This document shows positions 7,893 through 14,582 of a stretch of 46,607 nt of DNA, piece by piece (the first letter of the stretch is position 1; each line of letters opens with the position of its first letter). Below the pieces are notes generated by a model. The model saw only the letters and a list, made by a program, of their open reading frames with translations. It had not been told where the DNA came from and did no database searches. The position numbers and the translations under genes are program-made. Source of the DNA: JANLUX01 sp031366005 (lineage in GTDB: Bacteria > Bacteroidota > Bacteroidia > AKYH767-A > OLB10); the NCBI GenBank assembly GCA_031366005.1, contig JANLZB010000064.1, positions 1-46,607 on the forward strand. Direction: 5' to 3'.

Positions 7893-8069
7893 ATGAAAAC
7901 TACCAAGAATAAAAGCAGGACTAGTATTAAGACTAATAAGTCTTTAAATAAGTATAGCTCGGATTCATTTTTTAAAGATAAAGTAGAAGAAGCCAAACAG
8001 TTTTTCAAAAAATATGAACTTCCATCCCACTTAAAGAAAACTACTCATAAAAGAGTAAAAGCAGCTTAA
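7893..8069 (+). CDS. Small lysine-rich protein, 58 aa
   Basis: The frame ATG 7893 to TAA 8067-8069 encodes a strongly basic peptide: a lysine/threonine-rich head (MKTTKNKSRTSIKTNKSLNK), then an amphipathic segment KDKVEEAKQFFKKYELPSHL and a basic tail HKRVKAA. It lies downstream of the DUF6934 gene and has a good promoter of its own just ahead. The IS256 element sits 11 bases after its stop codon, counting from the stop to the target duplication. The helix ending in the LP pattern makes it look like a real small protein rather than chance. I do not recognise a family; a partner or antitoxin for the DUF6934 protein is one possibility. Confidence 0.5.
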   Translation: MKTTKNKSRTSIKTNKSLNKYSSDSFFKDKVEEAKQFFKKYELPSHLKKTTHKRVKAA

Positions 8070-8116
8070 TAGTAAAGTTAAAGTAGTTGGTAGCATCCCA
8101 CAAAGTGTGTAAGTAG

Positions 8117-8186
8117 AAAAGTTATTCTGAAATTTTTTTTGACCTCCTTCAAAAAGGTCATAAAAAAAATTTCGGAAATAACTTTT
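8117..8186. terminator. Large hairpin in the left end of the IS
   Basis: Arms starting AAAAGTTATT and ending GACCT pair with the downstream AGGTC...AATAACTTTT, about 29-32 bp per arm with small bulges and a loop of about 9 bases. The stem includes T8/A8 tracts. It lies between the left terminal repeat and the transposase ATG. It could stop or sequester transcripts entering from outside, a known way for IS elements to limit transposase made by read-through. Confidence 0.6.
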
Positions 8187-8210
8187 CAAATAACTTTAAC
8201 ACACTTAAAT

Positions 8211-9407
8211 ATGAAAAAAGAAGACTTACTAAATAGCGAATTTCTAAAACAGTTCCCCACAGGCGAAGAACTGAACAACTTCCTCCACCCGCTCCAGAAG
8301 CGTGGCATTGAACAACTCATAGAGGGAGAAATGGATAATCATCTTGGATACAACAAGCATGAGCGTAATAATGCATCCAATGCACGCAATGGTCATTCAA
8401 CTAAAACCATTAAAACAGAAAACGGCAAAGCAGAGATTAAAGTTCCGCGAGACAGAGATGCCAGCTTCTCACCTGCACTGATACCCAAGCGCAAAAGTAT
8501 GGTGGAAGGAATCGAAAACGTAATCGTATCCTTATATGCTAAAGGAATGACGGTAAGCGATATTGAAGAACAAATCCGTGAGGTATATAATTTTGAAATC
8601 AGCACCTCTGCCATCTCACGCATCACCGACCGCATCACCCAGGATGTGATTGCCTGGCAAAACAGACCACTGGATGCTGTTTGCCTCATCGTGTGGATGG
8701 ATGGCATTGTATTCAAAGTAAGAGAAAACTCACGCGTTGTAGAAAAGACCATCTACATTGCCATTGGAATGAACATAGAAGGCAAAAAGGAAATACTGGG
8801 CATATGGCTGGGCAAAAACGAAGCTGCATCATTCTGGATGAGCGTACTGACGGATTTAAAAACACGCGGAGTTAATGACATACTTATCACTGCTACTGAT
8901 AACCTCAAAGGATTTACCGACACCATACGAGCGGTTTTCCCCCAAGCAATAAAACAAATTTGCATCGTGCATCAAATCCGCAACTGCTGCAAATATGTAA
9001 GCTGGACCGACAAAAAAGATTTTGCTGCCGATATGAAAAACATCTACAACGCTCCCAATCAGGATGCAGCCTCTCTTGCCTTGGATGACCTGGAAAAAAA
9101 ATGGGCGCACAAATATGCTTATGCTATCAAAAGCTGGAGAGTAAACTGGAACGAACTCACCGCATTCTTACAGTTCCCACTTGAGATCCGCAAAATCATT
9201 TACACCACCAATGTGATAGAAAATCTCAATGGAAAAATCCGCAAATACACCCGCAACAAACTCTCATTCCCAACGGACGAAGCACTGCTCAAATCTGTTT
9301 ATCTTGCTATTAACGAATCAACAAAAAAATGGACGATGTCCATCAAAAACTGGGGACAAATTTTAAATCAATTTTTAATTATGTTTGAAAATCGGTTTAT
9401 AATCTGA
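8211..9407 (+). CDS. IS256-family (Mutator-type) transposase
   Basis: I start it at ATG 8211 (MKKEDLLNSEFLKQFPTGEE), giving 398 residues, the usual length. A longer frame from a TTG at 8139 would begin inside the left-end hairpin and is not family-like. The N-terminus holds the conserved block LIEGEMDNHLGYNKHERN and the NARNGHSTKTI segment. The DDE catalytic triad is present as D164 (VWMDGIVFKV), D230 (TATDNLKGF) and E337 (NVIENLNGKIRKYTR). It catalyses cut-out or copy-out transposition of the surrounding element. No frameshift or stop was seen, so it should be functional. Confidence 0.95.
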   Translation: MKKEDLLNSEFLKQFPTGEELNNFLHPLQKRGIEQLIEGEMDNHLGYNKHERNNASNARNGHSTKTIKTENGKAEIKVPRDRDASFSPALIPKRKSMVEGIENVIVSLYAKGMTVSDIEEQIREVYNFEISTSAISRITDRITQDVIAWQNRPLDAVCLIVWMDGIVFKVRENSRVVEKTIYIAIGMNIEGKKEILGIWLGKNEAASFWMSVLTDLKTRGVNDILITATDNLKGFTDTIRAVFPQAIKQICIVHQIRNCCKYVSWTDKKDFAADMKNIYNAPNQDAASLALDDLEKKWAHKYAYAIKSWRVNWNELTAFLQFPLEIRKIIYTTNVIENLNGKIRKYTRNKLSFPTDEALLKSVYLAINESTKKWTMSIKNWGQILNQFLIMFENRFII

Positions 9408-9476
9408 AAATCTACTTACACACTTTTCGGGATAGTGTCAAGTAGTTATCCAATTTCCATTGATACATCATTGTTA

Positions 9477-9572
9477 TTTGAACAAAAACTTCCTTCTGCA
9501 GGAATATTAATGATTGGTAACGAGACCAGGGGAATCAATCCGCAGCTACAAAAACATTTTACACTTCCTGTT
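9477..9572 (+). pseudogene. 96-bp relic of a trmH-like methyltransferase gene
   Basis: This stretch matches 7151-7246 of the intact trmH at 87 of 96 positions without gaps. It still reads FEQKLPSAGILMIGNETRGI, covering SAM motif 2. Most differences are synonymous or conservative, which suggests it came from a gene that was once under selection rather than a fresh copy. Similarity stops sharply on both sides. It lies just to the right of the IS element, so with the intact gene it brackets the DUF6934-IS pocket. Confidence 0.8.
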
Positions 9573-10097
9573 TTAACCCTTGCAGGTGTTCCCTTCCATC
9601 TGCAAGAATAATAAACCTAATTTATTAATTAAACAGTAAACTTGTTGGTGGAAAAAACACCAACAAGGGTTCCTCATGGAGAATACCAGCAGAGAGAAAA
9701 TATCTAATATAGGTTACCAAACTTACTACCACTATCTGACAAGGTTCCTCCTGAATGACACCAGCGAATATGCAGAATCAAAACTTCTTCGTTTATATCA
9801 CCACCAATACAGGTAAAACCACACTATAAACCGGAGTTACTAATGACATCCAATCTCCACAAAATCCATTAAAATAATAAGCTAAAACGATTGCGTGTAT
9901 CACATTTTAAATTATCTATGCAGATAATAAAATAATTCAGTTTAGGTTAAATTGGTTTTCTCCTATCTTTTTTATTTGCAAATATTTTTTTTATAATTAG
10001 TTCGTGACAATTTTTAATTTACTAATTACAATAATGCTCATTAATATTTAAAACAGTAAATTAATGTATTCAACCTCTTTTTTTTATAACTTATGTT
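9573..10097. other. Gene-poor AT-rich stretch with a perfect hairpin and repeat units
   Basis: A perfect 10-bp stem CTTGTTGGTG/CACCAACAAG with a 7-base loop lies at 9641-9667. It is followed by two partly similar units that start GGTTCCTC and contain ACCAGC (9668-9700 and 9744-9772). A 46-codon frame (9676-9816, MENTSREKISNIGYQ...) spans them; it may be chance. From about 9830 to 10097 only AT-rich sequence is seen, without a recognisable gene. Confidence 0.5.
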
Positions 10098-10310
10098 ATG
10101 TCAAACAATCTGCATGTAATTATTTCTGACCGCGAACGTCAGGTTTTACAATTAATAGTAGACGGACTTACTGATGAACAAATAGCACATCAATTGAATT
10201 TTACAATTCATACCGCCAATGCACACCGTAAACACTTGCTGGATAAGTTAACAGTCAACAATGCAGCTTCTTTAGTAAGAGAAGCATTTCGAAGAGGAAT
10301 GGTAAAGTAA
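10098..10310 (+). CDS. Stand-alone LuxR-type (GerE) helix-turn-helix protein
   Basis: The 70 residues consist of nothing but the LuxR C-terminal DNA-binding domain: SDRERQVLQLIVDGLTDEQI, then the recognition part HQLNFTIHTANAHRKHLLDK and LTVNNAASLVREAFRRGMVK. There is no receiver or ligand domain, so its activity is not controlled through a fused sensor. It could be a remnant of a longer regulator, but the upstream 500 bases show no receiver fragment. An 8-bp perfect palindrome lies 14 bases after its stop and overlaps the likely promoter of the next gene, so it may regulate the secreted S74 protein. That link is inference. Confidence 0.88.
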   Translation: MSNNLHVIISDRERQVLQLIVDGLTDEQIAHQLNFTIHTANAHRKHLLDKLTVNNAASLVREAFRRGMVK

Positions 10311-10324
10311 TTCTTGGATTACTG

Positions 10325-10373
10325 AATTACCATTTATGGTAATTGTGCAGCGGTTTTTTATAACGCATATTTG
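10325..10373 (+). promoter_or_regulatory. Palindromic operator candidate overlapping a promoter
   Basis: A perfect inverted repeat AATTACCA-ttta-TGGTAATT (10325-10344) ends on a -33-type TTG (10343-10345). A near-consensus -7 box CATATTTG (10366-10373) follows after 20 bases. This would give a leader of about 80 bases before the ATG at 10462. The palindrome is placed to affect RNA polymerase and lies next to the LuxR-type gene. No T-run follows it, so it is not a typical terminator. Confidence 0.4.
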
Positions 10374-10461
10374 TCAACTGTTTTTTTTTAGCCTACAACA
10401 ATAACTCTAATGCTCGGAATTATTTTTTTAATCAATCATATTAACTTAAATCAAAAAACAA

Positions 10462-12087
10462 ATGAAAACAAAAACAAAAATCATGAGTTTGATGATGCTT
10501 GGCGCATCATTCATGCTAAACAGTGTGCTTGTAAATGCACAAAACACATCTCCATTCTGGAGCCTTGCAGGAAACTCTAATGCAACTGCCTCAAGCAAAC
10601 TTGGAACTACCACCAACATTCCATTGCGATTATTTAGCAATAATGTTGAGAGAGTGCGCATTATAGGTTCTGGAAATGTAGGAATTGGAATTACTGCACC
10701 CACGGCTAAGCTACATGTTAATGGAACAACCAAATTAGCGGGATTAACCACTATTACAGGTAATGCAACAGTTTCGGGCAATGTTGGTGTGGGAACCACT
10801 GCACCGTTTTACCAAATGCATGTTAAAAGCACTTCAGACGGTGTTATTGCTGTTGACGGAGCTACTGCATCCTCTTCATGGAATTACTTTTTAATCAACG
10901 GTGGCTTTAAAGCTGCAATAGGTTATAGAGCTTCCAATGACGCTGTTAATATTTTTGCTGCTGGTGGCGACAGATTATCTGTCAGCAACGCAACCGGATT
11001 TGTGGGGATTAACAACACAGCACCTCATGCTGCTCTTCAGTTTGATAACAGTATCGTAAACAGAAAAATAATTTTGTGGGAAAATGCAGATAACGATCAT
11101 CAATACTATGGCTTTGGAATTAATGGCGGAACATTAAGATACCAGGTGGATGCTACAGGAGCAAATCATATTTTCTTTGCAGCAACTTCGGCAACTACTT
11201 CAAACGAATTGGTTCGCTTTACAGGTACAGGTCTTGTTGGCATAAACCAGGCATCACCTTCACGCCATTTAGAGGTTCGCCATAACACTGGATTTAATTC
11301 TGATGGATTCCGTCTACTTAATGACTTTGCATCTGTTAACTATTGGGATCAATACGTTTATACAGGTCAAGAACAATTGGCGTTCTCGTCAAATGGGGTG
11401 GAGCGCACCTATATTAATGGCACTACCGGAGCTGTTACACAGGCATCGGATGAGCGTTTAAAAAACAATATTAAACCTGCTGGAATGATGTTGGATAATT
11501 TAATGAAGCTGGATGTTAAGAGCTACACCTATATAAAAAATAATCCGGCAAACAGAAGCTCTACTGGCATTATGGCGCAACAATTAAACAAATATTTTCC
11601 TGAGTTTGTATATGCAATTGATCGCAGCAAAGATGGTGGCAATGCCGATGGAAGCGACAATACCTTTTCTGTTGATTATGCAGGATTAAGTGTAGTTGCA
11701 ATAAAAGCAATACAAGAGTTGAATCAAAAACTTATTGCTGAAAATGAAGTGCTTAAAAACAGAATTGATGCTATGGAGTCTTGTGTAACAAGCTTGTGCG
11801 AAGCTAGAGAACAAAATAGCACCACTCAAGGTTATTCTTTAGAGCAAAACAGTCCTAACCCATTCAGTTCAGAAACTATCATTCATTACTATCTGCCATC
11901 CAACAGCACAGCAGTGTTAAAAGTAATGAGTCTTGATGGGCAGGAAATGTTGTCAACTCCTGTTACGAAATCAGGTTATGGCGAAGTACGTATTTCCGGC
12001 AGCACAATGGCTGCAGGTACTTATACTTATACTTTGATAGTAAACGGAAAAGCTGTTGAAAGCAAAATCATGATTCTCACAAAATAA
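10462..12087 (+). CDS. Secreted protein with S74 intramolecular chaperone domain and T9SS tail
   Basis: 541 residues. A signal peptide (MKTKTKIMSLMMLGASF..., cleaved near VNAQ) exports it. Residues about 65-280 contain at least four tail-fibre-like repeats of the form NVGIGITAPTAKLHVNG, NVGVGTTAPFYQMHV, FVGINNTAPHAALQF and LVGINQASPSRHLEV. From about 326 a peptidase S74 domain begins with the self-cleavage motif ASDERLKNNI (S329, D330, K334), followed by GIMAQQLNKYFPEFV and a terminal coiled coil. In phage tail spikes this domain trimerises the fibre and then cuts itself off. Here it is followed by a T9SS type A sorting domain (about 456-541: SPNPFSSETIIHYYLP...). Self-cleavage would remove the tail, so timing matters. 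It probably forms a surface fibre. Confidence 0.88.
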   Translation: MKTKTKIMSLMMLGASFMLNSVLVNAQNTSPFWSLAGNSNATASSKLGTTTNIPLRLFSNNVERVRIIGSGNVGIGITAPTAKLHVNGTTKLAGLTTITGNATVSGNVGVGTTAPFYQMHVKSTSDGVIAVDGATASSSWNYFLINGGFKAAIGYRASNDAVNIFAAGGDRLSVSNATGFVGINNTAPHAALQFDNSIVNRKIILWENADNDHQYYGFGINGGTLRYQVDATGANHIFFAATSATTSNELVRFTGTGLVGINQASPSRHLEVRHNTGFNSDGFRLLNDFASVNYWDQYVYTGQEQLAFSSNGVERTYINGTTGAVTQASDERLKNNIKPAGMMLDNLMKLDVKSYTYIKNNPANRSSTGIMAQQLNKYFPEFVYAIDRSKDGGNADGSDNTFSVDYAGLSVVAIKAIQELNQKLIAENEVLKNRIDAMESCVTSLCEAREQNSTTQGYSLEQNSPNPFSSETIIHYYLPSNSTAVLKVMSLDGQEMLSTPVTKSGYGEVRISGSTMAAGTYTYTLIVNGKAVESKIMILTK

Positions 12088-12110
12088 AACGATACAACTA
12101 TTTACTGAAG

Positions 12111-12137
12111 AAAGGGGAGGCGTTTGTCTCCCTTTTT
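12111..12137 (+). terminator. Rho-independent terminator
   Basis: The stem AAAGGGGAG pairs with CTCCCTTTTT around an 8-base loop. It lies 23 bases after the S74 gene and just before the end of the convergent cdsA gene. The A-tract on one side and T-tract on the other allow it to act in both directions. Confidence 0.75.
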
Positions 12138-12148
12138 GCTTTCTATAA

Positions 12149-12961
12149 TTAGTTACTTATCCACTTTAAATACATCAGCACAAAAGGAACTGATAACAAC
12201 AAAGCATCAAACCTATCCAGCAAGCCACCATGACCGGGTAAAATATTTCCTGAGTCTTTGATGTTTAAACTTCGCTTTAACAGCGATTCAGTTAAATCAC
12301 CCCATGTTCCTGTAATAACAATGATGATTGTAATGATAATCCAATCTAAAGTTGACAGCTCAGTAAAAAACTGTGCAATAATAAAAGCCATACCAATTGC
12401 ACTCAACATTCCACCGATGCTTCCTTCCCATGATTTTTTTGGTGAGATGCGTTCAAACAATCTGTGCTTTCCTAACCACCTTCCGAATATATAAGCCATG
12501 ATATCACTTGTCCATAACAAAAAGAAATAACCAAGAATAATATTGTAATGGTATTGATGATTCATTATTGCAATCATGTTCAGTAATGCAAATGGTATAA
12601 TGACATATAAAATTCCTGTGAGTGTTAATGCAATGTTTAAGAAGGGTTGATCTTTTTTTCTGTACAACTCAGCAAAGAAAATAATTGAAATGGCTGGAAT
12701 AAGAATATAAATCCATTTTGTCGCTAAGATATCAGCTGCAATTCCGGTTATCACGATGTAACAGATGCAACCGATCACCAAACCGAGTGTTGTATTCGCA
12801 ATATAAGCAGTTTCTTTAAAAAGTTTATAAAACTCTGCAAGGCTGAATAATGCAATCCACAAAAACAAGACCTGTGATAAAAGAGATCCGTAAATAATTG
12901 CGGAAATTAATATTGAAATGAAAAGAATTCCCGTAAGTAAGCGTTGCCAGAAATTACTCAC
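12149..12961 (-). CDS. cdsA: Phosphatidate cytidylyltransferase
   Basis: This 270-residue polytopic inner-membrane protein makes CDP-diacylglycerol from phosphatidate and CTP, the entry to all phospholipids. The family signature is intact near the C-terminus: GTWGDLTESLLKRSLNIKDS followed by GNILPGHGGLLDRFDALL. About eight hydrophobic segments precede it, and SPKKSWEGSIGGM is the other conserved loop. It is the last gene of the minus-strand run rsfS-ftsH-LUD-DUF2007-cdsA. Its start overlaps the stop of the DUF2007 gene by 4 bases, indicating coupled translation. Confidence 0.95.
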   Translation of the reverse strand: MSNFWQRLLTGILFISILISAIIYGSLLSQVLFLWIALFSLAEFYKLFKETAYIANTTLGLVIGCICYIVITGIAADILATKWIYILIPAISIIFFAELYRKKDQPFLNIALTLTGILYVIIPFALLNMIAIMNHQYHYNIILGYFFLLWTSDIMAYIFGRWLGKHRLFERISPKKSWEGSIGGMLSAIGMAFIIAQFFTELSTLDWIIITIIIVITGTWGDLTESLLKRSLNIKDSGNILPGHGGLLDRFDALLLSVPFVLMYLKWISN

Positions 12962-13164
12962 AACTTATTTTGAGTTATAATTAGTTTAGCTAAGATTTCA
13001 TTTTCGCTCTTCACATACAATTCAATCTCCCCAAAACTATACATCGAATCTTTTTTGTCAATCAGATGAGACTCTATTTCACTATCCAGCAAAATTGCTT
13101 TGGCAATCTCAGCCTGGTGAGCCATATTAGTTGTGTAAACTTTTATCCAGCCTTCGTTGAGCAT
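12958..13164 (-). CDS. DUF2007-family small protein
   Basis: 68 residues. WIKVYTTNMAHQAEIAKAIL followed by DSEIESHLIDKKDS and the end IELYVKSENEILAKLII matches the DUF2007 fold, a small ferredoxin-like domain sometimes called a putative signal-transducing protein. Its role is unknown. It overlaps cdsA by 4 bases and belongs to the same transcript. The toxin-antitoxin pair on the other strand now separates it from the LUD and ftsH genes, so it may need a promoter of its own; the 151 bases upstream of it are shared with the antitoxin promoter. Confidence 0.8.
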   Translation of the reverse strand: MLNEGWIKVYTTNMAHQAEIAKAILLDSEIESHLIDKKDSMYSFGEIELYVKSENEILAKLIITQNKL

Positions 13165-13259
13165 GGTGCAAAGATGGGGTTTTAGGTAATTGGGTAATAA
13201 AGGTAAATGGGTGATTGTGTTGTTAATTTAATCATCATTACCAATGAGCATCATAACTG

Positions 13260-13311
13260 ATACCGCAAGGTATTATTCCCCATGTTCAGAATGAAAGTTT
13301 ATCTAAATTTG
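13260..13311 (+). promoter_or_regulatory. Toxin-antitoxin promoter with palindrome
   Basis: An exact -7 box TAAATTTG (13304-13311) lies only 4 bases before the antitoxin ATG at 13316, so the message would be leaderless or nearly so. Upstream is a short inverted repeat ATACC-gcaa-GGTAT (13260-13273) that could be the operator for autoregulation, as is usual in such modules. Confidence 0.45.
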
Positions 13312-13315
13312 TACA

Positions 13316-13564
13316 ATGAGATCGCTTATAATCAATATTGATACTGACTCTTCTCTCAGAAAAATAATGGAGCTTGTAAAAAAACTACGACTCAAAAGCA
13401 AATTGTTAGAGCAGGAAACTCCTGAACAGGAGCATAACGATTGGTCAAATCTTGGAATTCAAAACCTTGCAAATGCTTATAAGAGTGATGAACCTGATAT
13501 TGACGATCTGCTATTGAAAGAACCGAACCCGGAGTATAACCCATGGAAGAAGGGAGTATTGTAA
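13316..13564 (+). CDS. Putative antitoxin of a PemK/MazF-like module
   Basis: 82 residues, acidic in its second half (PEQEHNDWSNLG..., SDEPDIDDLLLKEPNPEYNPW) as is usual for the toxin-binding tail of antitoxins. The N-terminal half is basic with a possible short helix (IMELVKKLRLKSKLLEQE). I do not recognise a DNA-binding family. The call rests on position: it precedes the toxin and overlaps it by 22 bases. If transcription starts downstream of the -7 box at 13304-13311 with a leader, M18 (ATG 13367) is the alternative start. The pair lies opposite to, and inside, the ftsH-cdsA gene run, which suggests acquisition. Confidence 0.65.
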   Translation: MRSLIINIDTDSSLRKIMELVKKLRLKSKLLEQETPEQEHNDWSNLGIQNLANAYKSDEPDIDDLLLKEPNPEYNPWKKGVL

Positions 13565-13878
13565 AAATTGCTTTTATCCAGGCAGACAATAAGATAAAAT
13601 TTCGTCCTGCTGTAATTCTCAAAGAGTTTAAGCCTTATAAAGATTTTTTAGTTTGCGGTATCAGCAAAAGCATTGGACTGGAAGTAAAGGGATTTGATAT
13701 TGTGATTAATGAACGCCATAAAGATTTTCAAACCTGGGGTTTAAATTATAGTGGATTAATCAGGTTAGGATTTCTTCAAACTATTCCGGGCAATATTATA
13801 AACGGAGCAATTGGTAACATTAGCCACGAAACACACAGGCAACTCGTAAAAAATCTTTCAGAATATTTGCTGGGTTAA
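13543..13878 (+). CDS. PemK/MazF-like toxin
   Basis: 111 residues. The start MEEGSIVKIAFIQADNKIKF followed by RPAVILKE fits the PemK/MazF barrel (GDIVxxxF...KxRPAVVL). The remaining part, DFLVCGISKSI, GLNYSGLIRLGF and IGNISHETHRQLVKNL, fits the family's S-x-L-R/T-H-x-Q-L layout. Proteins of this type cut mRNA without ribosome dependence or at the ribosome; the cleavage site cannot be inferred. It overlaps the antitoxin gene by 22 bases, giving coupled translation. Its 3' end lies 35 bases from the end of the convergent LUD gene. Confidence 0.75.
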   Translation: MEEGSIVKIAFIQADNKIKFRPAVILKEFKPYKDFLVCGISKSIGLEVKGFDIVINERHKDFQTWGLNYSGLIRLGFLQTIPGNIINGAIGNISHETHRQLVKNLSEYLLG

Positions 13879-13913
13879 AAATTACCTCACTGCTAAAAAA
13901 CTATTTTTTGCCC

Positions 13914-14576
13914 TCAAGAACTAATAACTAATCCACTCCTCTCCTTATCATCCACTAAAAAAACATAAAGCTGCTGCGTACCATGCGCACCTATTACCGT
14001 TTCTCCGCCCAGATTAATTACACGGCTTGGACCTGATGTGAAAGTGAAGTTTGAAGGAAGCTTAGTGTATTTATGACGCAACCAGGTAACTGCATCTTTA
14101 ATTTCAAAAGCTAACTGGCTGCTTTGTGCAAGCACAATTTGTATGGGTGCAAGTGCGGGAGCAAGACGTGTGTTTTGTTGTGATGAAAAAACAACTGTTC
14201 CTGTTCTTGCAATCAAACATTCGCAGGAGGAAATAACAACATCAGCTTTTGCTAATGATGTTGCATCAGTAGAATGAGTGAATGCACAATTATTTAATAA
14301 TGCAGATAAAGCTTCTTCACAGCAATAAAAAATTTTCCACTTATATTGTTCGGCTAAGTTTACAATGCCTTCTACAAATTCAAGGTCATCATTGCAAAGA
14401 ATAAATCTTCCACCTGTATCTGCTAACCTCTCTGAAAAAACCAAAAGCGGATCTTCATCACTTGTTGCATACACAGAACTGTCATGATCAATTCGCGGAT
14501 AAGGATTAGAAGATTTACTCAGCAGCGCAGCCCTGATTTTTTTCAGCACCTTTTCACGCGTGGTAGCTTCTTCCAT
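13914..14576 (-). CDS. LUD-domain (LutC/YkgG-like) protein
   Basis: 220 residues. ATTREKVLKKIRAALL is the usual start of LutC-type proteins. The core DVVISSCECLIARTGTVVFSS, then RLAPALAPIQIVLAQSSQL, and SNFTFTSGPSRV, ends with IGAHGTQQLYVFLVDD. Together these are the LUD fold found in the lactate-utilisation subunit LutC. No lutA or lutB is present. In Bacteroidota a LUD protein directly behind ftsH is familiar to me, so a role linked to that operon rather than lactate is likely. The start codon is 6 bases after the ftsH stop, so the two are co-translated. Confidence 0.85.
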   Translation of the reverse strand: MEEATTREKVLKKIRAALLSKSSNPYPRIDHDSSVYATSDEDPLLVFSERLADTGGRFILCNDDLEFVEGIVNLAEQYKWKIFYCCEEALSALLNNCAFTHSTDATSLAKADVVISSCECLIARTGTVVFSSQQNTRLAPALAPIQIVLAQSSQLAFEIKDAVTWLRHKYTKLPSNFTFTSGPSRVINLGGETVIGAHGTQQLYVFLVDDKERSGLVISS

Positions 14577-14582
14577 AAATAT

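Larger units (their letters stand above)
8089..9439 (+). mobile_element. Complete IS256-family insertion sequence, 1351 bp
   Basis: Both ends carry imperfect inverted repeats: the left end begins GGTAGCATCCC and the complement of the right end begins GACACTATCCC. Both continue into the shared block AAGTGTGTAAGTAGA. The element is bounded by the perfect 8-bp direct repeat AAGTAGTT at 8081-8088 and 9440-9447, the duplication length expected for IS256. It has one intact transposase gene. The exact target duplication and intact gene point to a recent, potentially active insertion. Confidence 0.93.

Noticed and set aside
8139..8210. Longer transposase frame from TTG 8139
   Set aside because: The extra 24 codons lie in the left-end hairpin and do not resemble IS256 N-termini; ATG 8211 fits the family.
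10325..10344. AATTACCA palindrome as a terminator of the LuxR-type gene
   Set aside because: No T-run directly follows, and it overlaps a promoter-like -33 element; operator is the better reading.
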